DNA from: Loktanella sp. 3ANDIMAR09
GTDB lineage: Bacteria > Pseudomonadota > Alphaproteobacteria > Rhodobacterales > Rhodobacteraceae
Assembly: GCF_001420005.1 (NCBI RefSeq)
Contig: NZ_LJAK01000005.1
Coordinates: 1 to 64,000, forward strand
Direction: 5' to 3'
DNA: 64,000 nucleotides
This document shows, piece after piece, positions 39,907 through 48,491 of the stretch (its first letter is position 1; every line of letters starts with the position of its first letter). The translations under genes and the position numbers were made by a program. Under the pieces are notes generated by a model. The model did not search any database. It was not told where the DNA came from and was given only the letters and a program-made list of their open reading frames with translations.

Positions 39907-40874
39907 CACGACGCGCCGTTGTTCAAGGTGTCGGCCACTACCTGCCTGACCGGGTGGTTGAAAACAGCCATTTCGAGGCAACACTCGATACATCCGACGC
40001 GTGGATCCGGGAACGGTCCGGCATCGAACGGCGGCATTTCGCGGCTGACGATCAGGCGACGTCGGATCTGGCAGCCTTTGCCGCACAGGCGGCGCTGGAT
40101 GACGCCGGCATGACCGCTGACGAAATCGACCTGATCATCGTGGCGACATCGACCGCCGACATGACCTTTCCATCCGCTGCAACGATGGTGCAGAACAAAC
40201 TGGGCATGACGCGCGGTTTCGCATTCGACGTGCAGGCCGTCTGTGCGGGTTTCGTGTTTGCGCTGGCCAATGCCGACGCATTGATCCAGTCGGGTCAGGC
40301 CAATACCGCGCTGGTGATCGGCGCAGAGACATTCAGCCGGATCATGGACTGGACCGACCGCAGCACCTGCGTGCTGTTCGGTGACGGTGCTGGTGCGCTG
40401 GTGCTACGGGCCGAGGACGGACAGGGCACGACCGACGACCGTGGCATTCTGGCGACCGACCTGAATTCGGACGGACGTTTCCGCGATCTTTTGTATGTCG
40501 ATGGCGGTGTCGCCACGCAAAACACCGGCCAGCTCCGCATGGAAGGCAAGGAAGTGTTCCGCCATGCCGTCGAAAAGCTGGCCAAGACCGCCCATACCGC
40601 ACTGGAAAAGGTCGGCCTGGGCGCTGACGATGTCGACTGGGTCGTGCCGCATCAGGCAAATATCCGCATCATCCAGTCCACCGCGAAACGTCTGGGCGTC
40701 GGCATGGACCGCGTCGTGGTGACCGTGCAGGATCATGGCAACACCTCTGCCGCGTCTATTCCGCTGGCGCTGTCGGTCGGCAAACAGCGCGGCCAGATCA
40801 AACCCGGCGATCTGCTTGTGACCGAGGCGATCGGTGGCGGGCTCGCCTGGGGATCGGTCATCCTGCGCTGGTAG
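39903..40874 (+). CDS. fabH: 3-oxoacyl-ACP synthase III
   Basis: The 323-aa condensing enzyme starts fatty acid synthesis from acetyl-CoA and malonyl-ACP. The catalytic cysteine sits in FDVQAVCAGFVFAL. The His and Asn of the triad are in VPHQANIRI and QDHGNTSAASIPLAL. It overlaps plsX by 4 nt, coupling initiation of fatty acids to phospholipid formation. Confidence 0.96.
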   Translation: MTRRAVVQGVGHYLPDRVVENSHFEATLDTSDAWIRERSGIERRHFAADDQATSDLAAFAAQAALDDAGMTADEIDLIIVATSTADMTFPSAATMVQNKLGMTRGFAFDVQAVCAGFVFALANADALIQSGQANTALVIGAETFSRIMDWTDRSTCVLFGDGAGALVLRAEDGQGTTDDRGILATDLNSDGRFRDLLYVDGGVATQNTGQLRMEGKEVFRHAVEKLAKTAHTALEKVGLGADDVDWVVPHQANIRIIQSTAKRLGVGMDRVVVTVQDHGNTSAASIPLALSVGKQRGQIKPGDLLVTEAIGGGLAWGSVILRW

Positions 40875-40958
40875 CGATTCTTTGCGCTTGCGTCTGCACA
40901 AGGTTGACTTGCGCGGAACTCTACTTAAAGTTTTGCCGAATGCTTCGGGGGAAGAAAA

Positions 40959-41261
40959 ATGTCTGACAAGACTCTGACGCGCATGGATTTGTCCGATGCG
41001 GTCCATGAACAGGTCGGCCTGTCGCGCAACGAAAGCGCCGATCTGGTGGAAAGCGTGCTGACGCACATATCCGACGCGCTTGTCGCAGGCGAACAGGTCA
41101 AGATTTCATCCTTTGGCACATTCAGTTGCCGCGACAAGGCGGCCCGCGTGGGCCGCAACCCCAAGACCGGCGAAGAAGTGCCCATTCATCCACGTCGGGT
41201 GCTGACGTTCCGTCCCAGCCACCTGATGAAGGAAAAGGTCGCGGCCGGAAACAAGGCCTGA
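40959..41261 (+). CDS. ihfA: Integration host factor subunit alpha
   Basis: The 100-aa DNA-bending protein has the HU/IHF fold: [20 protein letters not shown] followed by [19 protein letters not shown], which includes the minor-groove proline arm. It pairs with IhfB, not in this window. GGGGGAAG precedes ATG 40959. It is followed after 4 nt by the MerR-type gene. Confidence 0.94.
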   Translation: MSDKTLTRMDLSDAVHEQVGLSRNESADLVESVLTHISDALVAGEQVKISSFGTFSCRDKAARVGRNPKTGEEVPIHPRRVLTFRPSHLMKEKVAAGNKA

Positions 41262-41265
41262 TCGC

Positions 41266-41877
41266 ATGGCCAAGGCCCCCGACGCGTTTCGCACCATCAG
41301 CGAAGTGGCAGAGGCGTTGGATACGCCGACCCACGTCCTGCGGTTCTGGGAAAGCAAGTTCACACAGGTCAAACCCGTGAAACGCGCGGGCGGGCGTCGG
41401 TATTACCGGCCCGACGACCTGGCCTTGCTGGGCGGGATCAAGATCCTGCTGCATGAACAGGGCATGACGATCAAGGCCGCACAGAAAACCCTGCGCGAAC
41501 AAGGGGTCAAATCCGTCAGCAAACTCTATTCCGACAGCCTGTCTGCACCGGATGACGATGGGGATGTGATCGACCACGATGACGTCCTATCCCGAGATCA
41601 GCCGCGCACAACGCCGCCTGCAGATACGCCTACGCAGGATGACACGCCGCAGGCCAACCGCGCGGCGCCCGCAACCCTCCAGCCCAATGTCGTGACCTTG
41701 CCGCGACAGGCTACGACGCGCCTGCCCGCACCTGCCGCTGCGCGTCCGGATCCCGGCCCGCGCGTGCTGGGACTTGCCGCACAGGCAGCCCAGACCGGTA
41801 TCGCGCATCCCCAGCGGCTGGCCCCCCTGCTGGCCCGACTGGGTGATCTGCACCGCCGGATGACGGTCACGCAATAA
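41266..41877 (+). CDS. MerR-family transcriptional regulator
   Basis: The 203-aa protein has an N-terminal MerR DNA-binding domain ([20 protein letters not shown], then [20 protein letters not shown]). The tail is long and Pro/Ala-rich without metal-binding cysteines, so it is not a classical metal sensor. It sits directly after ihfA, a standing association in alphaproteobacteria. Its target genes are unknown. Confidence 0.88.
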   Translation: MAKAPDAFRTISEVAEALDTPTHVLRFWESKFTQVKPVKRAGGRRYYRPDDLALLGGIKILLHEQGMTIKAAQKTLREQGVKSVSKLYSDSLSAPDDDGDVIDHDDVLSRDQPRTTPPADTPTQDDTPQANRAAPATLQPNVVTLPRQATTRLPAPAAARPDPGPRVLGLAAQAAQTGIAHPQRLAPLLARLGDLHRRMTVTQ

Positions 41878-41940
41878 ATCCGCAGAACTGCGAAAACGAT
41901 CCTTGCCCTCGACCGTCATTCGGGTAATTAAGCGCTCAGT

Positions 41941-42017
41941 CGGGCTATAGCGCAGCCTGGTAGCGCGTCCGTCTGGGGGACGGAAGGTCGCAGGTTCGAG
42001 TCCTGCTAGCCCGACCA
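41941..42017 (+). tRNA. tRNA-Pro (anticodon GGG)
   Basis: The 77-nt gene including CCA has acceptor strands CGGGCTA and TAGCCCG and an anticodon stem TCCGT/ACGGA with loop CTGGGGG, giving anticodon GGG. The T-arm reads GCAGG-TTCGAGT-CCTGC. It reads CCC and CCU codons. Confidence 0.95.
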
Positions 42018-42023
42018 ACAAAT

Positions 42024-42054
42024 CGCCCGTCCGCTCTTGCGGCGGGCGTTTTGC
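42024..42054 (+). terminator. Terminator after tRNA-Pro
   Basis: CGCC and CCGC pair with GCGG and GGCG around TCTT, and TTTT follows at 42049-42052. It lies 7 nt after the tRNA and immediately before the dCTP deaminase gene. Confidence 0.65.
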
Positions 42055-42067
42055 TATGGGGGTGGGC

Positions 42068-43150
42068 ATGATTGATTTCGACACTGGCGTTCTGGCGGAT
42101 CATCAGATCAGGGCCCTGATCGACGCGGGCCATGTGCAGGCCCCCGCGTTGGACGCTGGACAGATACAACCTGCATCGCTGGATCTGCGCCTCGGTGACG
42201 TGGCCTACCGTGTGCGCGCGTCGTTCCTGCCGGGCAAGACCCGCAGCGTCGCGGACCGCCTTGCGGATTTCACCATGCACGAGGTCCCGCTGACCGGCGG
42301 CGCGGTGCTGGAAAAAGGCTGCGTCTATGTCGTCCCCTTGCGGGAATCGCTGTCATTGCCGGCGGGCATGACAGCCGCGGCCAGTGCCAAATCCTCGATC
42401 GGGCGGCTGGACCTGTTGACCCGCATAATCACCGACCAGGGGACCGAATTCGACCGCGTACCTGCGGGGTATGACGGCCCGCTCTATGTCGAAATCTGCC
42501 CGCGCAGCTTTTCGGTGGTGGCGCAGCCCAGACAGATGCTGAACCAGATCATCTTTCGCAACGGCCAGACGCGGATGTCGGATGCCGATCTGCGCGCGCT
42601 CCATGCCGCATCACCGATCGTGGACTGCGACCCGGTGATTTCGGACGGCCTGGGGTTTTCCGTCGATCTGCGCCCCGACAGCGGCACCCGCGTTGGCTAC
42701 CGGGCCAAACCGCATACCGGCGTCGTCGATCTGTCGCGTCTCGCGCATTATGACCCGCGCGACTACTGGGAAGAGGTCCACACCGACAGCGGCTGGATCA
42801 TCCTCGACCCCGGCGCGTTCTATATCCTCGTCAGCCGCGAATCCATTGCCATCCCACCGATGCAGGCCGCCGAGATGGCCCCCTATATCGCGATGGTCGG
42901 TGAATTCCGGGTCCATTACGCGGGATTTTTCGACCCCGGTTTCGGCTGGGCCGCCGCCGGCGGCACTGGATCGCGCGGCGTGCTCGAGGTGCGCTGCCAC
43001 GAAGCGCCATTTGTGCTTGAACACGGACAGACCGTGGGACGGCTGGTCTATGAACACATGTCCAGTCATCCACAGGCGCTCTACGGGCAGGACATCAAAT
43101 CAAACTATCAGGGCCAGGGTCTGAAACTGTCCAAGCATTTCAGGACCTGA
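42068..43150 (+). CDS. dcd: Two-domain 2'-deoxycytidine 5'-triphosphate deaminase
   Basis: The roughly 360-aa protein is about twice the usual length of dCTP deaminase and looks like two fused DCD/dUTPase-fold domains (about residues 1-180 and 185-360). Motifs include QIQPASLDLRLGDVAYRVRA, AAASAKSSIGRLDLLTRIIT, and in the second half FFDPGFGWAAAGG followed by GSRGVLEVRC. It would deaminate dCTP to dUTP for thymidylate synthesis. GGGGGTGG before ATG 42068 favours that start over ATG 42056. Confidence 0.87.
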   Translation: MIDFDTGVLADHQIRALIDAGHVQAPALDAGQIQPASLDLRLGDVAYRVRASFLPGKTRSVADRLADFTMHEVPLTGGAVLEKGCVYVVPLRESLSLPAGMTAAASAKSSIGRLDLLTRIITDQGTEFDRVPAGYDGPLYVEICPRSFSVVAQPRQMLNQIIFRNGQTRMSDADLRALHAASPIVDCDPVISDGLGFSVDLRPDSGTRVGYRAKPHTGVVDLSRLAHYDPRDYWEEVHTDSGWIILDPGAFYILVSRESIAIPPMQAAEMAPYIAMVGEFRVHYAGFFDPGFGWAAAGGTGSRGVLEVRCHEAPFVLEHGQTVGRLVYEHMSSHPQALYGQDIKSNYQGQGLKLSKHFRT

Positions 43151-43155
43151 CAGCC

Positions 43156-43197
43156 GTATCATCTTGCCAGAAATACTCGCCCGCCGCAGGCGCCCCC
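43156..43197 (+). repeat. Dispersed intergenic element, family 2, copy E
   Basis: It reads GTATCATCTTGCC, then AGAAATACTCGCCCGCCG and CAGGCGCCCCC, starting 6 nt after the dCTP deaminase stop. It matches copy D in front of ksgA in opposite orientation. It sits between convergent genes (dcd and scpB). Confidence 0.7.
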
Positions 43198-43213
43198 ACG
43201 CTGCCGGTTTGCG

Positions 43214-43828
43214 CTAGTCGCCGAACAATTGTTCCTGACCGTCGTCTTCTTCGGGTTCCCCGCCGGGCTGCGGGCGGTTATCCAGCAATCCGGCGGACCG
43301 CAGTTCCTTGAGCCCCGGCAGATCACGCGCGCTTTCCAGTCCAAAATGATCGAGAAAGGTCTGTGTCACGATGAATGTGACCGGCCTGCCTGGCGTCATG
43401 CGACGCCGTCCCAGCCGCACCCAGTCCAGTTCGATCAACTGGTCGATGGTGCCGCGCGACACGCTGACACCCCGAATTTCCTCGATCTCGGCGCGGGTTG
43501 TGGGCTGGTGATAGGCGATGATCGCCAGCGTTTCGATGGCCGCACGGCTCAGTTTGCGGGTCTCTGTCACCTCATGGCTCATGAGGTAGCCCAGATCAGG
43601 GGCCGTGCGCATGGCCCATGCATCACCCACGCGCACCAGTTGGACACCGCGCCCGTCGTAGCGTTTGCGCAGGCCTGCCAGTGCCGTCACCGGATCGCAA
43701 CCATGCGGCATCCGGCCCGCCAGCTGGGCCGGTGTCATCGGATCGGCGGTGGCGAACAACAGCGCCTCGACCATGCGTTCCTGTTCGGCAATCGGTGGAG
43801 CCTTGAACAGGCCGGGTTCGTCGGTCAT
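43214..43828 (-). CDS. scpB: Segregation and condensation protein B
   Basis: The 204-aa kite protein of the Smc-ScpAB condensin has two winged-helix domains. Typical stretches are ERMVEALLFATADPMTPAQL, LSRAAIETLAIIAYHQPTTR and EIEEIRGVSVSRGTIDQLIE. It overlaps the scpA end by 4 nt, giving equal production of the two partners. Confidence 0.94.
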   Translation of the reverse strand: MTDEPGLFKAPPIAEQERMVEALLFATADPMTPAQLAGRMPHGCDPVTALAGLRKRYDGRGVQLVRVGDAWAMRTAPDLGYLMSHEVTETRKLSRAAIETLAIIAYHQPTTRAEIEEIRGVSVSRGTIDQLIELDWVRLGRRRMTPGRPVTFIVTQTFLDHFGLESARDLPGLKELRSAGLLDNRPQPGGEPEEDDGQEQLFGD

Positions 43829-44610
43829 GGCCGCCCCTCGCGCGCGCGCAGCTGGATGGGGGCAAATGTCTCGCTCTGGCGCAGTTCCAGCCGCCCTTCC
43901 TTGACCAGTTCCAGCGACGCGGCAAAGGTGGCGGCGGTTGCCGTGCGGCGGCGCTGCGGATCATCGGTCCAGCCCGCCGGCAGATAGCTGGATATATCGG
44001 TCCAGTCGCCCGCGAATCCGATCAGCTTGCGCAGCGATCCCAGCGCATCCTCCATGGTCATCAGGTTATCGCGGTCCAACACGAATGGCCTGAAATCGTC
44101 CCGTGTCCTGATCCGCGCATAGCCCTGCATCAGGTCCAGCAGCGTGGCCGTATAGGTCACGCGCCGCACGCGTGTTACATCCTGCGTGATCCCGCGCGCA
44201 AAGAAATCCCGTCCCAATTGATCCCGCGCCATCAGCCGGGCGGATGCCTTGCGCATCGCCTCCAGCCGTTCAAGCTGAAAGGCCAGATGTGCCGCCAGTT
44301 CCGCACCTGACGGGCCATCCTCTTCGGGGTCGGGTGGCAGCAGCAGGCGCGATTTCAGGAACGCCAGCCATGCGGCCATGACCAGATAATCAGCGGCCAG
44401 TTCCAGCCGCAGCTGTCGTGCGCGTTCGACAAAGGCCAGATATTGCCGCGCCAGCGCCAGGATCGAGATTTCGCGCAGGTCCACCTTTTGCGTGCGCGAC
44501 AGGGTCAGAAGCAGGTCCAGCGGCCCTTCAAAACCGTCGACATCGACGATCAGCGCCTCGGCGGCGACACGATCGGCAACGCTGGATTCTGGCGTGGTGT
44601 CTTGCGACAT
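43825..44610 (-). CDS. scpA: Segregation and condensation protein A
   Basis: The 261-aa kleisin subunit bridges the SMC heads. The N-terminal signature is VDGFEGPLDLLLTLSRTQKV with DLREISILALARQYLAFVER after it, and a winged-helix end (about residues 200-261). It follows nagZ after 9 nt on the same strand. Confidence 0.94.
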   Translation of the reverse strand: MSQDTTPESSVADRVAAEALIVDVDGFEGPLDLLLTLSRTQKVDLREISILALARQYLAFVERARQLRLELAADYLVMAAWLAFLKSRLLLPPDPEEDGPSGAELAAHLAFQLERLEAMRKASARLMARDQLGRDFFARGITQDVTRVRRVTYTATLLDLMQGYARIRTRDDFRPFVLDRDNLMTMEDALGSLRKLIGFAGDWTDISSYLPAGWTDDPQRRRTATAATFAASLELVKEGRLELRQSETFAPIQLRAREGRP

Positions 44611-44619
44611 GGGCAGCCC

Positions 44620-45609
44620 TCAGGACAAAAGCGTCTCAAGTTCCGCCGCAAGCGCCGCAATGTCAACGCTGACGGGCGGACGACGCTGCCCCAGCGCACT
44701 GGCCGCGCGCGCCTGTGCCATGATGGTCATGGCCCCGGATGCGGCCACGGCCTGTTCCATCTCGGCGCGGTCGCCATTGCAATGCAGCACGATATCACAC
44801 CCCGCCGCAATCGCGGCAGCAGACCGTTCGGCCGTGGTGCCGGACAGCGCCTCCATCGAGATGTCGTCGGTCATGATCAATCCGCCAAAGCCGATCTGGT
44901 CACGGATCAGCTGCATCATGGCGGGCGATGTCGTGGCAGGCAGGTCAGGGTCGATATCGGCAAAGACGATATGGGCCGTCATGCCCATCGCGATATCGTT
45001 CAGCGCGACAAAGGGCGCAAAGTCGCGCGCCATCACATCGGCCCGTGGTGCCGTGACCGTCGGCAGCGACTTGTGGCTGTCAACCGCCGCACGCCCGTAG
45101 CCGGGGATATGTTTCAAGACCGGCAACACGCCCCCGTCCAAAAAGGCCGCGGCGCAGACACGGGCGCATTCGGTCACAAGCGGGACTGTTTCCCCTGACA
45201 GACGGTTGCGCAGGACCGGATGGGTCTGCGCCTCAACAAGATCTGCCAGCGGGGCGCAATTCACGTCAATCCCCACATCATGCAATTCATGCGCGATCAG
45301 GCGGTTGCGGACCCAATGGGCGCGGATCGGATCACTGGCGCGTTCCATCTGGGTCAATGCCGGCAGGTATTCGCGCCAATGGGGCGCGCGCAGGCGCTGA
45401 ACCCGCCCGCCTTCCTGGTCGATCAGGATCGGTGCATCGCGGCCCAGGGCATCGCGCAGATCGGCGGTCAGGGCGCGCAACTGGTCCGGTGTCTCGACGT
45501 TGCGCGCGAACAGAATGAACCCCCAGGGGTTCGCATCGGCGAAAAAGGCGCGTTCCTCCCCTGTCAGGCGCGGGCCCGACAGGCCGAGGATCGTGGCGTT
45601 AGCGGACAA
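44620..45609 (-). CDS. nagZ: Beta-N-acetylhexosaminidase NagZ
   Basis: The 329-aa glycoside hydrolase family 3 enzyme removes GlcNAc from anhydro-muropeptides during cell-wall recycling. The sequence shows LIDQEGGRVQRLRAPHW, the catalytic loop KHIPGYGRAAVDSHKSLP with its Asp-Ser-His, and the nucleophile Asp in IMTDDISMEAL. The more usual His in PGHG is Tyr here. No ATG or GTG is in place; TTG 45609, overlapping the SPOR gene end by 11 nt, is the best start. Confidence 0.88.
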   Translation of the reverse strand: MSANATILGLSGPRLTGEERAFFADANPWGFILFARNVETPDQLRALTADLRDALGRDAPILIDQEGGRVQRLRAPHWREYLPALTQMERASDPIRAHWVRNRLIAHELHDVGIDVNCAPLADLVEAQTHPVLRNRLSGETVPLVTECARVCAAAFLDGGVLPVLKHIPGYGRAAVDSHKSLPTVTAPRADVMARDFAPFVALNDIAMGMTAHIVFADIDPDLPATTSPAMMQLIRDQIGFGGLIMTDDISMEALSGTTAERSAAAIAAGCDIVLHCNGDRAEMEQAVAASGAMTIMAQARAASALGQRRPPVSVDIAALAAELETLLS

Positions 45610-46624
45610 CGACGGGAATGCAGGCCGTGCGGGCTGCGTCCAATGTGGCACAGAACCGGCGCGCATCGGCCAGATCGTCAAAGCCGCTGGCGCGCAACCG
45701 ATAGAACGTGGCCCCACCCGATGACGCCTGCTGGATCACCCGTGATTTGCCAGCCATGAAATCGACGAAACGCGTGGTCAGACGGTCCCATTCCGCACTG
45801 GCGGCATCCGCCGATGGAAAGGCCCCCAGCTGCACCAGCTTGGTCCCGACAGGCAGTTCGTCGGTCAAGAGCGCCTCGCTGGGCAAGGGCATCGTGTCCG
45901 TGGTCAGGGCCACGGGTGTCAGAACTGCCTCTGCGGGGGCAGCGGCCTGCGGTGCGACAGCGGCCTGCTGCGTGCCTGGACGCAGCATCGGACGCAGGAC
46001 TTGCGTCATGGATGCTCCGGCGACAACGGCCGTGTCCAGACCCAGGGCTTCGGCCAAGGCGGCGGCGACGGGATCGACGGCTTCGACAGGGGCGGCTTGC
46101 GCCTGCTCTGCGCCGTCGACGGTCAGGACGGGGTTCACGGTTTCACCCTCGCTCAGGGCGGTCAGAGGTGCGGCCCCTGCGGCAATCTGATCGGCCAGCG
46201 CCAGCACATCGTCAGCCGACATGGCCTGCGCCTGTTGCGTGTCCTCGGGAATGATTTCGACCTCGGTCGCGGCCAGTGACGGCGCGATGGGTTCCGCATC
46301 CAGATCCTCGGCCGCAAGGCCGGTGCCACTGGGGGCAAGCAGCAGCAGATCCTCGGGACCGCCGGCCTCGCCCAGGGCTGCGACTTCGTTCACCGACAAA
46401 CCACGGTGGTCGGCCACGTTGCCGCCCGCATGATCGGGGGCGCGGCGCATTTCGCCTTCGACCGCGCGCACGACCGGAACACCCGAAACATCGCGCATGA
46501 TCGAATGCGTGCCCCAGACACCCACACCGATCATCAGCGTCAGACTCAACGCGGCACCCGCCATCTGCGTGTAGCGCGACGCGTCACGCACCTGTGGTGC
46601 GCCCAAATCTTCGTAAACTGCCAT
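45599..46624 (-). CDS. SPOR domain membrane protein
   Basis: The 341-aa protein has a short cytoplasmic start, one membrane helix (about residues 20-42), a long Ala/Pro/Glu-rich periplasmic linker and a C-terminal SPOR domain (about residues 262-341, TKLVQLGAFPSADAASAEWD). SPOR domains bind denuded peptidoglycan at division sites. Its neighbours nagZ and scpAB fit a wall and division setting. ATG 46624 was chosen over GTG 46627. Confidence 0.88.
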   Translation of the reverse strand: MAVYEDLGAPQVRDASRYTQMAGAALSLTLMIGVGVWGTHSIMRDVSGVPVVRAVEGEMRRAPDHAGGNVADHRGLSVNEVAALGEAGGPEDLLLLAPSGTGLAAEDLDAEPIAPSLAATEVEIIPEDTQQAQAMSADDVLALADQIAAGAAPLTALSEGETVNPVLTVDGAEQAQAAPVEAVDPVAAALAEALGLDTAVVAGASMTQVLRPMLRPGTQQAAVAPQAAAPAEAVLTPVALTTDTMPLPSEALLTDELPVGTKLVQLGAFPSADAASAEWDRLTTRFVDFMAGKSRVIQQASSGGATFYRLRASGFDDLADARRFCATLDAARTACIPVVVR

Positions 46625-46684
46625 CACTGCCTCTTGTCCCGGACCTCTGACGGGTCCGCTGCTCTGCCTCGGGGCCGCGAATGC

Positions 46685-48427
46685 TTAGCGCATTTCTTCG
46701 ACCGGTGTGACGCCAAGGATACCAAGGCCTGCAGCAATCACAACCTGCGCGGCACGAATCAAGGCGATCTTTGCCTGCGATGTGGCATTGTCGCCATCTT
46801 GCAGGAACCGCAAGGACGCATCGCTGTTGCCAGCGTTCCACAATCCATGCACGTCCGACGCCAGATCATAGAGGTAAAAGGCAACGCGGTGCGGCTCGTG
46901 GGTGCGCGCGGCGATTTCCACCAGGCGCGGCCATTCCGCGATTTTCGCAGCCAACGCCGTTTCAGCCGCATGCGACAGGACGGACAGATCGGCCCCGGCC
47001 AAGGCGGCATCATCCACCGCGATTTCTGCGTCACGCGCCTTGCGCAGGACCGAATTCACCCGCGCATGGGCGTATTGGACGTAGAACACCGGGTTGTCCT
47101 TGGACTGTTCGGTGACCTTGGCGAAATCGAAATCCAGCGGCGCGTCGTTCTTGCGCGTCAGCATGTGGAACCGGGTCACGTCGGGGCCAACCTGTTCGAC
47201 CACGTCCGACAGGGTGATGAATGTCCCTGCCCGCTTGGACATCTTGAACGGCTCGCCGTTCTGATACAGCTTTACCAGCTGCGTCAGCTTGATATCCAGC
47301 GGCACACGGCCATTGGACAGGGCGCTGACCGCGGCCTTCATCCGTTTGACGTAGCCACCGTGATCGGCGCCGAACACGTCGATCAGCGCATCATAGCCGC
47401 GCTCGATCTTGTCATAGTGGTAGGCGATATCGGGCGCGAAATAGGTCCAGGCCCCGTCGGATTTTTGCACGGGCCGGTCCACGTCGTCGCCGTGGGCGGT
47501 CGATTTGAACAGCGTCTGTTCGCGGGGTTCCCAATCGTCGGGCATCTTGCCCTTGGGCGGTTCCAGCGTGCCGCGATAGATCAGACCAGCCGCATCCAGC
47601 CGTTCGATGGCCTTTTCGATCTTGCCAGAGCCATACAGCGACTTTTCCGAGAAAAAGACGTCCATCTCGATGCCAAGCAGCGCCAGATCACCCCGGATCA
47701 GGTCCATCATGGCATCGGTGGCAAAGCTGCGCACCTCTTCCAGCCAGACGGACTCTGGCTGGTCCAGATAGGCCTCACCCACCTTCGCCTTGAGCGCCTC
47801 ACCGACCTCGATCAGATAGTCGCCGGGATAGGTGCCTTCGGGCCAGTCAACGCTCAGGTCGTGCGCCTCTTGGTAGCGCAGATAGACCGACCGCGCGAGG
47901 ACATCGACCTGCGCGCCACCGTCGTTGATGTAATACTCGCGCGTCACGTCATAGCCCGCGTAGTCCAGCAGGCTGGCCAGCGCATCACCAAAGACCGCGC
48001 CACGGGTGTGACCCACGTGCAGCGGACCCGTGGGGTTGGCGCTGACATATTCGACCAGCGTGCGCTGGTTGTTGCCCATTTTCGACCGGCCATAGCCGGG
48101 ATCGGTCAGTGCCGCGATCACGACGCCGCGCCAGATGCCAGCGTCCAGCCGCAGGTTCAGGAAACCAGGACCTGCCACATCGGCACTGGCGATCCGGTCG
48201 TCGGCCACCAGTCGCGCGGACAGGGCATCCGCGATGTCACGCGGTTTCAGGCCGGCAGGTTTCGCCAGCACCATGGCCGCATTGGTCGCCATGTCACCGT
48301 GTCCGGGATCGCGGGGCGGTTCGACCGTGACCGCATCGGTCGACAATCCGTCAGGCAGCACCCCGTCTCGCACCAGATCAGCAAGCGCGTCGATGACGAG
48401 TGTGCGGATATCGGCGAAAATGTTCAT
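46685..48427 (-). CDS. argS: Arginyl-tRNA synthetase
   Basis: The 580-aa class I synthetase charges tRNA-Arg. It shows the HIGH motif in [20 protein letters not shown], the KMSK-type stretch [13 protein letters not shown], and the N-terminal Add-1 domain and C-terminal anticodon-binding helices. It lies 60 nt upstream of the SPOR gene in a conserved order. Confidence 0.97.
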   Translation of the reverse strand: MNIFADIRTLVIDALADLVRDGVLPDGLSTDAVTVEPPRDPGHGDMATNAAMVLAKPAGLKPRDIADALSARLVADDRIASADVAGPGFLNLRLDAGIWRGVVIAALTDPGYGRSKMGNNQRTLVEYVSANPTGPLHVGHTRGAVFGDALASLLDYAGYDVTREYYINDGGAQVDVLARSVYLRYQEAHDLSVDWPEGTYPGDYLIEVGEALKAKVGEAYLDQPESVWLEEVRSFATDAMMDLIRGDLALLGIEMDVFFSEKSLYGSGKIEKAIERLDAAGLIYRGTLEPPKGKMPDDWEPREQTLFKSTAHGDDVDRPVQKSDGAWTYFAPDIAYHYDKIERGYDALIDVFGADHGGYVKRMKAAVSALSNGRVPLDIKLTQLVKLYQNGEPFKMSKRAGTFITLSDVVEQVGPDVTRFHMLTRKNDAPLDFDFAKVTEQSKDNPVFYVQYAHARVNSVLRKARDAEIAVDDAALAGADLSVLSHAAETALAAKIAEWPRLVEIAARTHEPHRVAFYLYDLASDVHGLWNAGNSDASLRFLQDGDNATSQAKIALIRAAQVVIAAGLGILGVTPVEEMR

Positions 48428-48491
48428 GGGACCTGTCTTTCGGTTTGTGCGGCTTGCGGTTTACCACCCCGCCGCCCCGCGTCAACGTCCC

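Noticed and set aside
44620-45609. nagZ as a broken gene because PGHG reads PGYG
   Set aside because: The Asp-Ser-His loop and the nucleophile Asp are intact and the frame is complete, so the change is noted only.
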